Assembly (NCBI GenBank): GCA_003241785.1
Contig: QFPW01000017.1
Coordinates: 43,597 to 107,596 of the forward strand
DNA: 64,000 nucleotides
From: Rhodovulum sulfidophilum
GTDB lineage: Bacteria > Pseudomonadota > Alphaproteobacteria > Rhodobacterales > Rhodobacteraceae
Reading direction: 5' to 3'
Below the pieces are notes generated by a model. That model was not told the origin of the DNA. It saw nothing but the letters and a program-made list of their open reading frames with translations, and did no database searches. The translations under genes and the position numbers were made by a program. Of this stretch, positions 8,083 through 16,668 are shown piece after piece (the first letter of the stretch is position 1; every line of letters begins with the position of its first letter).

Positions 8083-8967
8083 ATGACCGGACTGGAGTAT
8101 TTCTTCGCGCAGATCCTGAACGGCCTCTCGGCCGGCAGCATCTACGCGCTCATCGCCGTCGGCTACAGCATGGTCTTCGGCGTCCTGCAGATGCACAATT
8201 TCGCCCATGGCGACACGCTGATGTTCGGCACCTACGTCGCCATGGCGCTGATGCTCGTCGGCGTCCCGGCGGTCGCGGCGATCCCGATCGGCATGCTGCT
8301 CGGCGGCGCGATGGGCTTCCTCATCGAACGCATCGCCTTCCGCCCGACCCGGACCGCGCACCGCATGGTGCCGACGGTGAGCGCGATCGCAGTGGCGCTC
8401 ATCATCCGCAACACGGCGCAGCTCATCTGGGGCACGACGACCGAGCCCTTCCCGCTCGACATTCCGGTGGCGCGGGCCGAGATCTTCGGCATCGGCGTCA
8501 CCTCGACCCAGGTCGCGGTCTTCGGCGTCGCCCTCCTGCTCATGCTCGCGACCGACCTCTTCGTGCGCAAGACCATGATCGGCAAGGCGATGCGCGCGGT
8601 GCAGCAGGACATCGACGCCGCGGGCTACATGGGGATCCCGGTCAACCGCACCATCGCGATGGTCTACGTGCTCGGCGGCCTGCTCGGCGTCGCGGGGGGC
8701 ATCCTCTTCGCGATCAACTACAACACCGTCTACCTGATGATGGGCTTCACCGTGATGATGAAGGCCTTCGTCGCGGCGGTGATCGGCGGCATCGGCAACA
8801 TCAAGGGCGCCTTCGTCGGCGGCCTCGTGCTCGGCGTCGCCGAGGCGCTGGCGGCCGCCTATTTCGACACCGGCTATCGCGATGGGATCGCGATGGGGCT
8901 CCTGATCCTCGTCCTCCTGATCCGGCCGCAGGGCCTGTTCGGACGGCCGATCCAGGTGAAGGTCTGA
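8083..8967 (+). CDS. livH: Branched-chain amino acid-type ABC permease (LivH family)
   Basis: A 294-aa inner-membrane permease with about eight hydrophobic segments. Diagnostic features are the N-terminal GLSAGSIYALIAVGYSMVFG segment, the MRAVQQDIDAAGYMGI cytoplasmic coupling loop (about residues 168-185), and the GGIGNIKGAFVGGLVLGV block near the end. It forms the translocation channel with LivM. ATG follows the amidohydrolase stop after 1 nt, so transport and catabolism are translationally linked. Confidence 0.93.
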   Translation: MTGLEYFFAQILNGLSAGSIYALIAVGYSMVFGVLQMHNFAHGDTLMFGTYVAMALMLVGVPAVAAIPIGMLLGGAMGFLIERIAFRPTRTAHRMVPTVSAIAVALIIRNTAQLIWGTTTEPFPLDIPVARAEIFGIGVTSTQVAVFGVALLLMLATDLFVRKTMIGKAMRAVQQDIDAAGYMGIPVNRTIAMVYVLGGLLGVAGGILFAINYNTVYLMMGFTVMMKAFVAAVIGGIGNIKGAFVGGLVLGVAEALAAAYFDTGYRDGIAMGLLILVLLIRPQGLFGRPIQVKV

Positions 8968-8971
8968 GGGG

Positions 8972-10018
8972 ATGACCGACATGACCACCGGACCGACCGG
9001 GGACCGCCCGCTCATCGGCATGCTGCGCTCCGTCCCGCCGGGCGTCCTCTGGATCGCCGGCTTCGGCCTCGCCGCGCTGACGCCGCTGGTGATCACCGAC
9101 CAGTACCTGTTCCGCATGTTCACGATGATCGCGATCTGGTCGATCCTCGCCCTCGGGCAGAACATCATCACCGGCTTCTGCGGCCAGCTCTCCTACGGCC
9201 AGGCCGCCTTCTACGGGATCGGCGCCTATACCTCGGCGCTCCTGACGATCCATTTCGGCCTGCCCTTCCCGATCACGCTCATCTGCGCCGTGGCGCTCTC
9301 GGCGGTCTTCGGCCTGCTCGTCGGCTATCCCGCGACCCGCATCGGCGGCGACTATCTCTTCCTCGTCACCATCGGCTTCGCCGAGATCTGCCGCCTCGTC
9401 TTCCTCAACTGGGACAGCGTGACCAACGGCGCGGTCGGCCTGCCGAACATCCCGCCGATCAGCCTCTTCGGCCACCAGCTCTGGACCAACCAGGAATATT
9501 TCCTGCTCTCGCTGGCGCTGCTCGCGGTCGTCGTGGCGATCACCAACCGGATCGTCGCCTCGGACATCGGCCGCTGCTTCCTCGCGGTGCGCGAGGACGA
9601 GATCGCGGCCCGCGCGGTCGGGATCAACGTCGCGCGCTACAAGCTCCTGGCCTTCGGCCTCGGCGCCGGGATCAGCGGCGTCGCGGGCGCCATCGTCGCG
9701 CATTTCCTGAGCTATGTCGGCCCCGACATGTTCACCAACTGGGAAAGCACCCTCGTCTTCGCCATCGTGCTCGTCGGCGGGCTCGGTTCGGTCCCCGGCA
9801 CGATCCTCGGCGCCGCCGTGATCATCGGCATCTTCGAGAGCGCGCGCGGCATCGCCGATTACCGGCTTTACATCGCGGGCGGGCTTCTGCTCTTCGTCGT
9901 GCTGGTCCGGCCGCAGGGGCTCCTGGGCGCGGTGAAGCTCCGCCGCCCCGGCCCGCCGCCGGCCGCCGATCCGGAACCCGAGCCCGAGAAGGAAATGGAG
10001 AAGACCCATGGCGCATGA
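8972..10018 (+). CDS. livM: Branched-chain amino acid-type ABC permease (LivM family)
   Basis: A 348-aa permease with many hydrophobic segments. LivM features include FCGQLSYGQAAFYGIGAYTS (about residues 69-88), the AVREDEIAARAVGIN coupling loop (about 206-220), and GGLGSVPGTILGA near 270-282. The C-terminus is a proline/glutamate-rich cytoplasmic tail. It begins 4 nt after livH and overlaps the aldolase gene by 11 nt. The partner ATPases appear to be the genes at 2-1427. No periplasmic LivJ/K receptor is visible in the window. Confidence 0.93.
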   Translation: MTDMTTGPTGDRPLIGMLRSVPPGVLWIAGFGLAALTPLVITDQYLFRMFTMIAIWSILALGQNIITGFCGQLSYGQAAFYGIGAYTSALLTIHFGLPFPITLICAVALSAVFGLLVGYPATRIGGDYLFLVTIGFAEICRLVFLNWDSVTNGAVGLPNIPPISLFGHQLWTNQEYFLLSLALLAVVVAITNRIVASDIGRCFLAVREDEIAARAVGINVARYKLLAFGLGAGISGVAGAIVAHFLSYVGPDMFTNWESTLVFAIVLVGGLGSVPGTILGAAVIIGIFESARGIADYRLYIAGGLLLFVVLVRPQGLLGAVKLRRPGPPPAADPEPEPEKEMEKTHGA

Positions 10019-10790
10019 GCTCGATGTGAAACGCGAGACGCGCGAGGGGCTCGACAGCCCCGAGATCCGCGAGGCGCGGCGCGACCTCGCCGCCTGCCTT
10101 CGCATGGCCGCCCGGCTCGGGTTGCAGGAGGGGATCTGCAACCACTTCTCCGCCGTGGTGCCGGGGCATCGCGACCTCTTCCTCGTCAATCCCTACGGCC
10201 TCGCCTTCGAGGAGGTGCGCGCCGCCGACCTCGTGATCTGCGACTTCGAGGGCAACGTGCTCGCGGGCGAGGGCGCCCCCGAGGCGACCGCCTTCCACAT
10301 CCACGCGCAGCTGCACCGGCTGGTGCCGCGCGCCACCGCCGCCTTCCACACGCACATGCCCTGGGCGACCGCGCTCGCGATGACCGAGGGCGAGCCCCTG
10401 GTCTACGCCGGCCAGACCGCGCTGAAATTCTGGGGCCGCGTCGTTTACGACCGCGACTACAACGGCCTCGCCCTCGACGGGGACGAGGGGGCCCGGATCG
10501 CCGAGGGGATGGGCGACGCCGATATCGTCTTCATGCAGAACCACGGCGTGATGGTGATCGGCCCGACCATCGCCGAGGCCTGGGACGACCTCTACTATCT
10601 CGAACGCGCGGCCGAGGCGCAGATCAAGGCGCTCTCGACCGGGCGGAAGCTCGTTCCCGTGCCGCCGCAGCTCGCCGAGAAGACCGCGCGGCAGATCCGC
10701 GAGGGCGACGCCGAGAGCGCGCGCCTGCATCTCGCGAGCATCCGCCGGATCATCGGCCGCGCGGCGCCCGAATACGCCGAGCTCGACTGA
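10008..10790 (+). CDS. Class II aldolase/adducin-family protein
   Basis: A 260-aa member of the zinc-dependent class II aldolase/adducin family (fuculose-1-phosphate aldolase fold). Zinc ligands are visible as the HTHM pair in AAFHTHMPWA (about residue 115) and the histidine of MQNHGVMVIG (about 177-186). The N-terminal GICNHFSAVVPG replaces the usual GNISAR-type loop, as in the subgroup often found beside catabolic dehydrogenases. It is last in the 4711-10790 operon. It may cleave or decarboxylate a beta-hydroxy-keto intermediate; substrate unknown. Confidence 0.86.
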   Translation: MAHELDVKRETREGLDSPEIREARRDLAACLRMAARLGLQEGICNHFSAVVPGHRDLFLVNPYGLAFEEVRAADLVICDFEGNVLAGEGAPEATAFHIHAQLHRLVPRATAAFHTHMPWATALAMTEGEPLVYAGQTALKFWGRVVYDRDYNGLALDGDEGARIAEGMGDADIVFMQNHGVMVIGPTIAEAWDDLYYLERAAEAQIKALSTGRKLVPVPPQLAEKTARQIREGDAESARLHLASIRRIIGRAAPEYAELD

Positions 10791-10794
10791 CCCC

Positions 10795-11817
10795 TCAGGG
10801 CCGGGCGCGGTAGAGATAGGGCCAGTCGTCCCGCGCCACCCCGGCGCAGGCGTCGAGGCGGCGCCAGTCGAGCAGCGCGAAGGCCTCGCCGGTCCAGGCC
10901 CAGTCCTGGCCGTCGCCGCAATCCCCGAGCCCCCGGCCGAGGTTCAGCGCGCCGAGCGACCCGTCCGGGTTGAGGGACGGGTTCACCAGCACCGCGGGAT
11001 CGCCATCGACGCCCGGGATGACGAAGGTCGCCGGGTGCGAGCCCGACGCCTCGACCACCCAGAACCGGTAGCCGGTGTTGTAGGCGGCGGCGAAATCGCA
11101 GAGCCCCCACAGCGTGGCACCCCCGCCGAGCGCGAAGGCGAGATCGGGCAGGTCGGCGCAGCTGCCCTCCGCGTCGGCCGAGAGCCCCGCGGGCCGCGGC
11201 GGGACCGGATCGAGCGCGGTTATCGCCACGCGGTTGATCGGGATGCCCTCCGGCAAGGCGGGCGTCGCGGCGGGGGCGCTCCCCAGCCGGACCAGCGCCG
11301 AGGCGGTGCCGACCCGCCCCTGCCGGTCGTCGATCCAGAGCAGCGCCGCCGTGGCGCCCCGGAGCGAGACCGGCCCCGCGTCGGCGGAGGCGTCCCCCAC
11401 CACCGAAAGCGCGAGATCGGTCCCCGCGAGCATCGCCGCGACGAGGGCGGCGGTGTCGGCCTCGGGCACGGCGGCGGTCAGGTAGTCGCCGTCGCGCGCG
11501 GCCGGATAGGTCCGCGCCGCCAAGCCCCGCGCCGAGACCGCGAGCGCCGCGTCGCCCGCCGGTCCGTCCTGCGAGATCGCGACGATCTCGACCTGGACCG
11601 GCGCCTCCGCCCCCGCGTCGCGCCGCAGCACGACATAGCCGCCGGCGCCGCCATCGGCCTGGGTGCCGATCGCAACGCAGCTCAGGAAATTGTCGCAGGC
11701 CGCGGTCCAGTCGCGGAACGCCTGCTCCGTTCCCACCTCCGGCCCCGCGGCCAGAGCCGGCGCCGCAAGCGTCGAGGCGAGCACCGCGGCGCCGGCGCGT
11801 GACAGGTTCCAGACCAT
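10795..11817 (-). CDS. DUF1176-type exported protein of unknown function
   Basis: A 340-aa protein with a clear Sec signal (hydrophobic segment after WNLSRAG, ending APALA at about residue 24), then a mature part starting near EQAFRDWTAACDNFLSC. The layout matches DUF1176-family periplasmic proteins: an N-terminal domain with a disulfide-ready Cys pair and a C-terminal domain with paired Cys and many Trp. The ATG at 11817 has a strong GGAGGGAGA ribosome site; the longer in-frame extension upstream is rejected. It converges with the aldolase gene 5 nt away. No function is known. Confidence 0.7.
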   Translation of the reverse strand: MVWNLSRAGAAVLASTLAAPALAAGPEVGTEQAFRDWTAACDNFLSCVAIGTQADGGAGGYVVLRRDAGAEAPVQVEIVAISQDGPAGDAALAVSARGLAARTYPAARDGDYLTAAVPEADTAALVAAMLAGTDLALSVVGDASADAGPVSLRGATAALLWIDDRQGRVGTASALVRLGSAPAATPALPEGIPINRVAITALDPVPPRPAGLSADAEGSCADLPDLAFALGGGATLWGLCDFAAAYNTGYRFWVVEASGSHPATFVIPGVDGDPAVLVNPSLNPDGSLGALNLGRGLGDCGDGQDWAWTGEAFALLDWRRLDACAGVARDDWPYLYRARP

Positions 11818-11886
11818 GCGATTCTCCCTCCGGCCCGGGCCGACCCCGGGGCCGGAGGGTGCCACGCGCGGGGCCGCGATCAAGCG

Positions 11887-13377
11887 CTAGATCGCCTCGG
11901 CCGGCACCCAGACCGCGACGCTGCCGCCGTTGACGGGAAAGCTGCCGCGCCCGGTCTCGTCGAGCGTCACCTCGTCCTCCCGCGCGCCGAGGAAGTCGCG
12001 GAACCGCGCCGCCGCCCGCTCGGGACCGAGCTCGACCACCTTCGCCGCCTCCGCGCCATTGGTCATCACCACGACGCAGCCCGGCTCCTCGGCCGTGCCG
12101 TGCCGGACGAAGCCGACGCAACGGGGGTCGTCGAACAGATCCGTCTGCGCCCCGTGCGCGAACCGCTGGCGCGCGGCGATGAGCGCCGGCAGGCTTTCGA
12201 TCGGCGGCAGCTGGATCGTGTAATCCTGACCGTCGTCGCCCTTGTCGGTGTATTCCGCGCCGTAGAGGTCGGGATGGAAGACGCAGGGCACCCCCTGCTC
12301 GCGCAGGAGGATCAGCGCGTAGGCGAGCGGCTTGAACCAGGGCTCGACCGGCGCCTCCAGCGCCTGCAGCGGCTGGGTGTCGTGATTGGCGACCAGCGTC
12401 ACCGCGTGATCGGGCGACAACGCCACCAGCGAGCCGTCGAAGATCGTGCGCATGTCATAGCCGTCCCCCGCCTTCGAGGCGTCGTGGAAATTATGGTGCA
12501 GACCGACATCGAACAGCATCAGTTGCTCGTCCACGAGCTCGAGATAGGCGGCGAGCGCGTCGGGCTCCGGGTGCCAGTATTCCGCGACGACGAAGAGCTC
12601 GCGGCTCACCGTCTCGCGCAGATGGCCCACCCAGTCGCGGAAGAACCAGGCCGGGATATGCTTGGCCGCGTCGAGCCGGAAGCCGTCGCAGGGCACCTGC
12701 TCGGGCAGCCAGCGGCCCCAGTATTTCAGCTCCTCGTAGACCGCGCGGTTGCGGAACTCGACGTCCGCGCCCATCAGATAGTCGAAGTTCCCCTTTTCGT
12801 CGTCGACTTCGTCGTTCCACTCGCCGTCGCCGTATTCGTTGACGAGCTTGAAGACGCCGTTCTCCTCGGGCTCCGCGAGGTGATCGACCCCGGTGAAGCA
12901 GCGCATGTCCCAGATGAACTTCGAATGCGCGCCGGCGCGACCGGGAAAGGTGAAGCGCGTGTAGGCCGTGGCCTCGAAGGACTCCTCCTCGATCTCGTCG
13001 CGGTTCTCGGGGTTGGCGCGGCGCACCCGGACCGTCTCGGTCTCGTCCGCCCCCATCTTGTGGTTGAACACCACGTCGTGGATCACCCGCACCCCGTGCT
13101 CGCGCAGCGCGCCGCAGGCGGCCTCCAGACCGGCGCGGTCGCCGTACTTGGTCGCGACGCTCCCCTTCTGGTCGAATTCGCCGAGGTCGAAGAGGTCATA
13201 GGTGTCGTAGCCGACCGAATACCCGCCGGCGGCGCCCTTGTAGGCCGGCGGCAGCCAGACGTCGGTCACGCCCATCTCCGCGAGCGCCGGCGCCTTTTCC
13301 GCGACCTCGCGCCAGAGGCCGCCGCCCCCCGGATAGTACCAGTGAAAGAACTGGAGCAACGTCCTGCCTGCCATCAC
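11887..13377 (-). CDS. Cytoplasmic alpha-amylase (GH13)
   Basis: A 496-aa glycoside hydrolase of family 13 without a signal peptide, resembling the intracellular AmyA/AmyS group. The four conserved regions are present: DVVFNH (101-106), GFRLDAAKH with nucleophile Asp236, VVAEYW with acid/base Glu266, and NHDTQP with Asp333. A C-terminal beta-sandwich follows. It should act on internal alpha-1,4-glucans or imported maltodextrins. It stands alone, separated from its neighbours on the same strand by about 70-95 bp, with no glycogen or trehalose genes nearby. Confidence 0.92.
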   Translation of the reverse strand: MMAGRTLLQFFHWYYPGGGGLWREVAEKAPALAEMGVTDVWLPPAYKGAAGGYSVGYDTYDLFDLGEFDQKGSVATKYGDRAGLEAACGALREHGVRVIHDVVFNHKMGADETETVRVRRANPENRDEIEEESFEATAYTRFTFPGRAGAHSKFIWDMRCFTGVDHLAEPEENGVFKLVNEYGDGEWNDEVDDEKGNFDYLMGADVEFRNRAVYEELKYWGRWLPEQVPCDGFRLDAAKHIPAWFFRDWVGHLRETVSRELFVVAEYWHPEPDALAAYLELVDEQLMLFDVGLHHNFHDASKAGDGYDMRTIFDGSLVALSPDHAVTLVANHDTQPLQALEAPVEPWFKPLAYALILLREQGVPCVFHPDLYGAEYTDKGDDGQDYTIQLPPIESLPALIAARQRFAHGAQTDLFDDPRCVGFVRHGTAEEPGCVVVMTNGAEAAKVVELGPERAAARFRDFLGAREDEVTLDETGRGSFPVNGGSVAVWVPAEAI

Positions 13378-13472
13378 TTCTCCCTCGCGTCCGGCCCCGC
13401 GCCGCGCGCGAGATTAACACGGGTCGGCGCCGGAAGTTGCGACGGTTCCGAAACGTTTTGGGGCGCGGGAGG

Positions 13473-16007
13473 CTACCGCGCCGCCGACCGCGCCAGCAGG
13501 CGCCGCAACCCCCGGTCGACGTCCTCCGGCCCGTAGGGCTTGCGCACCGCCGGGACCGAGCGGAACCGCTCCGGGATCGCGCCGCCGTCGGCGTAGCCCG
13601 TGGCGAAGAGAAACGGCACGCCGCGCCCGGCCAGCGCCTCGGCGATCGGCTCGGAGGTCGCGTCGCCGAGATTGACGTCGAGGATCGCGACGTCGGGCCG
13701 GGCGCCCGCGAGGACGGCCAGCGCCTCGGAAGGCGAGGTCGCGGTGGCGAGCACCTCGTGCCCCAGGTCCTCGAGGATCTGCTCGAGCTCCATCGCGATC
13801 AGGAGCTGGTCCTCGACCACGAGCACCCTCAGCCCGGCGGGCACGCCGTCCGCGGGGGCGGGATCGGCCGCGGCCGGCGCCGCCGCCTCGCCGTCGCGCA
13901 GCGCGACGAAGCGGGGCGGGATCCGGAACTCGGCCCGCACCCCGCCGCGGCGGTAGTCGATCGCGCTCTCGCCCCCGAGATCGAAGGGCACGCTGCGGTC
14001 GATCAGGAGCGTGCCGAAGCCGCGCCGCGCCGGCGGCGACACCGCGGGGCCTCCGGTTTCCTCCCAGACGATGCGGCAGCCGCCGGCGCCGTCGAGCTCC
14101 CAGCTCACCGCGAGCCGCCCCGACGCGGTCGAGAGCGCGCCGTATTTCGCCGCGTTGGTCGCGAGCTCGTGCAGCACCAGCGCGAGGATCGAATAGGCCC
14201 GCGCGTCGAGCCAGACCGCGGGCCCCGAGAGCGCGACGGCGTTGCGCCGGTAGGGCGCGAGCTCCGCCTCGAGCAGCCGGGGCAGCGAACCGCCGCCGCC
14301 GCTCCGGATCACCTGGTCATGCGCGAGCGACAGCGCCTGGATGCGGCCCTTCAGCGAGGCGACGTAATCCTCGAGCGCGCGGGTCTCGTCGGTCGGCTGC
14401 GACACCAGCGACTGGATCACCGCGAGGATGTTCTTCACGCGGTGGTTCAGCTCCTCGTTCAGCACCCGCTGCCGCACCTCGGCCTTGGCCCGCTCGTCCG
14501 ACAGGAGCTCCGAATGCCGCAGCGCGACCTCGACCAGCGCCACGCGCGCCGTCTCGGCGAGATGGCGCTCGGTGTCCGACCAGGGCGCCGCGCGCCGCCG
14601 CACGGTCTCCTTCCAGATCGCGAAGCTCTTGCGCGGGGTCAGCCGGTCGCCGAGCGGGCCGACCTCGTAGGTCTTCTCCGGATTGCCGGCCCAGTCGAGC
14701 GTGTGCACGATCTCGCGGCGGAAGAAGAAGAGGTAGTCGCGCGGCCGCTGCGACAGCGGCACGATCAGGAGGCCCGAGGCGTTGTCCGCGAACTCGGCCG
14801 CCGCGGGCAGCGCGTCCGAGAGCGCGTGCGTCGCCCAGATCGCGCCGTCCGCCGCCCTTTCGGCGAAGCCGACCAGCTCGGGGACGAATTCGGCCGGCGG
14901 CGTCGCGCCCCGCGCCGACCATTCGCCGTCGAGCCACATGCCGACGCCGTCGCAGCGGATCAGCCCGGCGAAATCGTCGAGCCCCGCGCGCAGGCTCCCG
15001 CCGATCTCGCCCGCCCCGGCGGCGTCGCGCAGCAGCTGGTCGAGCGCCGCGCGCGCCGTGGTGGCCGCCGCGAGCAGCGCCTTCTGGTTCAGGGCCGAGA
15101 GATGCAGCGAGAAGAACTCGCCGAACATCTCCGCCGCCACCCGCCGCGCCATCGACAGCACGCGGGGGGCGTAGTGATGGCAGGCGATCAGCCCCCAGAG
15201 CGCGCCGTCGATGATGACCGAGATCGACATCGAGGCGCCGACGCCCATGTTGCGCAGATACTCGCAATGGATCGGCGACACGCTCCGCAGATGCGCGAAG
15301 GAGAGATCGAGCGGCTCGCCGGAGGCGTCGAGCACCGGCACGATCGGCACCCGCTCGCAATCGGCGTCGGAGATCACCCGGATCGTGTTGCGCAGGTAGA
15401 GCGTGCGCGCCTGGGCGGGAATGTCGCTGGCCGGGAAATACTGGCCGAGGAAGCTCTCGAGCCCCGCGCGCTTGGCCTCCGCCACCACCTTGCCCGCGCC
15501 GTCGTGGCCGAACTGGTAGACCATCACCCGATCGTAGCCGAGCGTCGCCTGCACGATGCGCGCGGTGCGGGCGATGAGCTTCTCCGGCGTCTCGGCGTCG
15601 CTCAGCCGCTCGATCATCGACCGCGTGAGCTCGACCGGGCCGCCGACGTCGGGCTCCGCCGGCTCGAATTCGAGGATCGCCGCGCCCTTGAAGCGATGCG
15701 CCGAGATATCGAGCCGCCGCCCCTCGTGGCCCTGGCCGAACAGGAGCGCCGGCCGCGCGCCTTCCCGCGCGCGGGTCAGCGCGTTGCGCACGTCATGCGC
15801 CAGCGCGTCGCCGAGGGCCTCGCCGAGCGTCATCCCATTGGGCGCGCGGGTGAGCCCGAGCATCGCCGGCGCGTTCGCGGAATGGCGCAGCACGCGCGTC
15901 GCCGTCGCGTCGCAGGCGAGCAGGCAGCCGTGCGGCTGGATCGACCCCGGGACATGAATCGGCTCGCGGTCGCAATTGCTGAGATCGACGGGGGGCGTCC
16001 CGGTCAT
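13473..16007 (-). CDS. bphP: Bacteriophytochrome HWE histidine kinase with C-terminal receiver domain
   Basis: An 844-aa red/far-red photoreceptor kinase. Domain order is PAS (about 10-115), GAF (about 140-305), PHY (about 320-500), HWE-type kinase (about 510-700) and receiver (about 727-840). Biliverdin would attach at Cys12 in the N-terminal NCDREPIHVPGSIQPHG segment. PASDIP (192-197), HCEYLRNMGV (248-257) and the PHY tongue PRDYLFFFR (422-430) are intact. The phospho-acceptor is His522 in NHRVKN, and the WEE motif is at 648-650. The receiver has VVEDQ at 730-734, Asp777 and Lys823. The ATG at 16007 is 4 nt after the heme oxygenase stop; a longer in-frame extension is spurious. Confidence 0.95.
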   Translation of the reverse strand: MTGTPPVDLSNCDREPIHVPGSIQPHGCLLACDATATRVLRHSANAPAMLGLTRAPNGMTLGEALGDALAHDVRNALTRAREGARPALLFGQGHEGRRLDISAHRFKGAAILEFEPAEPDVGGPVELTRSMIERLSDAETPEKLIARTARIVQATLGYDRVMVYQFGHDGAGKVVAEAKRAGLESFLGQYFPASDIPAQARTLYLRNTIRVISDADCERVPIVPVLDASGEPLDLSFAHLRSVSPIHCEYLRNMGVGASMSISVIIDGALWGLIACHHYAPRVLSMARRVAAEMFGEFFSLHLSALNQKALLAAATTARAALDQLLRDAAGAGEIGGSLRAGLDDFAGLIRCDGVGMWLDGEWSARGATPPAEFVPELVGFAERAADGAIWATHALSDALPAAAEFADNASGLLIVPLSQRPRDYLFFFRREIVHTLDWAGNPEKTYEVGPLGDRLTPRKSFAIWKETVRRRAAPWSDTERHLAETARVALVEVALRHSELLSDERAKAEVRQRVLNEELNHRVKNILAVIQSLVSQPTDETRALEDYVASLKGRIQALSLAHDQVIRSGGGGSLPRLLEAELAPYRRNAVALSGPAVWLDARAYSILALVLHELATNAAKYGALSTASGRLAVSWELDGAGGCRIVWEETGGPAVSPPARRGFGTLLIDRSVPFDLGGESAIDYRRGGVRAEFRIPPRFVALRDGEAAAPAAADPAPADGVPAGLRVLVVEDQLLIAMELEQILEDLGHEVLATATSPSEALAVLAGARPDVAILDVNLGDATSEPIAEALAGRGVPFLFATGYADGGAIPERFRSVPAVRKPYGPEDVDRGLRRLLARSAAR

Positions 16008-16011
16008 GGGC

Positions 16012-16575
16012 TCACGGTGTCCGGATCGAATAGGCCGCGAGCGCCAGCTCGAAAGCCGCGCGGGCGCCCGCGCGCGCCGCCTCCGGGTCGATGCCGGGGT
16101 CGGTGTCGAGACGCTCCACGAACCGCGCCCAGCGACCCCGCTCCGCCGTCTGGGCATGGAGGTGGCGCGCGCCATGCTCCGGCCCGAGCCCGAGGGCGGT
16201 CGCGCGGCCGAGCAGGAATCGCGCGCCGAGCGCCGATCCCTCGAGCACGTAGAAGACACCCCAGGCCGCCGAGGCGTCCGGGCGGCGTCCCGGGGCGAGA
16301 TCCGGCGCCTCCTCGGCGATCCCGAGGTCGGCGAGATCCGCCGCGGCGAGATCGGCGAGCCGCGTCGGCCGCCATCCCTCGTCCCCGCCGAGGCCCTGCT
16401 CGACCGCGTGGCGGAAGCGCCGGGTGCCGCGCAGGTACCGCCCGTAGCCCCGCAGGTCGGTGAAGGCCGCCTCGGCGTCGAGCCGCGCGTGCAGATCGGC
16501 GGTCTCGGCGCGCAGCAGGCCGCGCAGCCCCGGCGCGGCCCGGTCGAACCGGCGTGAGTGTGGCTGGTCGGTCAT
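16012..16575 (-). CDS. bphO: Bacteriophytochrome-linked heme oxygenase
   Basis: A 187-aa heme oxygenase-fold protein that should open heme to biliverdin, the chromophore of the phytochrome downstream. Likely proximal ligand His29 sits in LRAETADLHARL, and the distal-helix region is GVFYVLEGSALGARFL (106-121), with the glycine-rich kink typical of the fold. It precedes bphP by 4 nt in the same operon, the usual bphO-bphP arrangement. Overall similarity in the middle is loose, as is common for BphO. Confidence 0.85.
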   Translation of the reverse strand: MTDQPHSRRFDRAAPGLRGLLRAETADLHARLDAEAAFTDLRGYGRYLRGTRRFRHAVEQGLGGDEGWRPTRLADLAAADLADLGIAEEAPDLAPGRRPDASAAWGVFYVLEGSALGARFLLGRATALGLGPEHGARHLHAQTAERGRWARFVERLDTDPGIDPEAARAGARAAFELALAAYSIRTP

Positions 16576-16648
16576 CTCGCCCTTTGGCGCATGGCGGCTA
16601 AGTTCCCCCGGGAGCGGGGCGTCATAGCATCAACCGCGCCGGGTGAAC

Positions 16649-16668
16649 AGCCCGGGGCCGGCCGGGCT
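16649..16668. terminator. GC-rich hairpin at the end of the sugar ABC operon
   Basis: AGCCCGG and CCGGGCT form a perfect 7-bp stem around a 6-nt GGCCGG loop, touching the stop codon of the leftward ATPase gene. There is no T-run, so it may be a weak terminator or an mRNA 3' stabiliser. Confidence 0.4.

Noticed and set aside
13437..16463. A 1008-codon open frame on the plus strand through the phytochrome locus
   Set aside because: It is antisense to bphP and bphO, has low-complexity Arg/Gln/Glu composition and no domain. The minus-strand genes carry all expected motifs.
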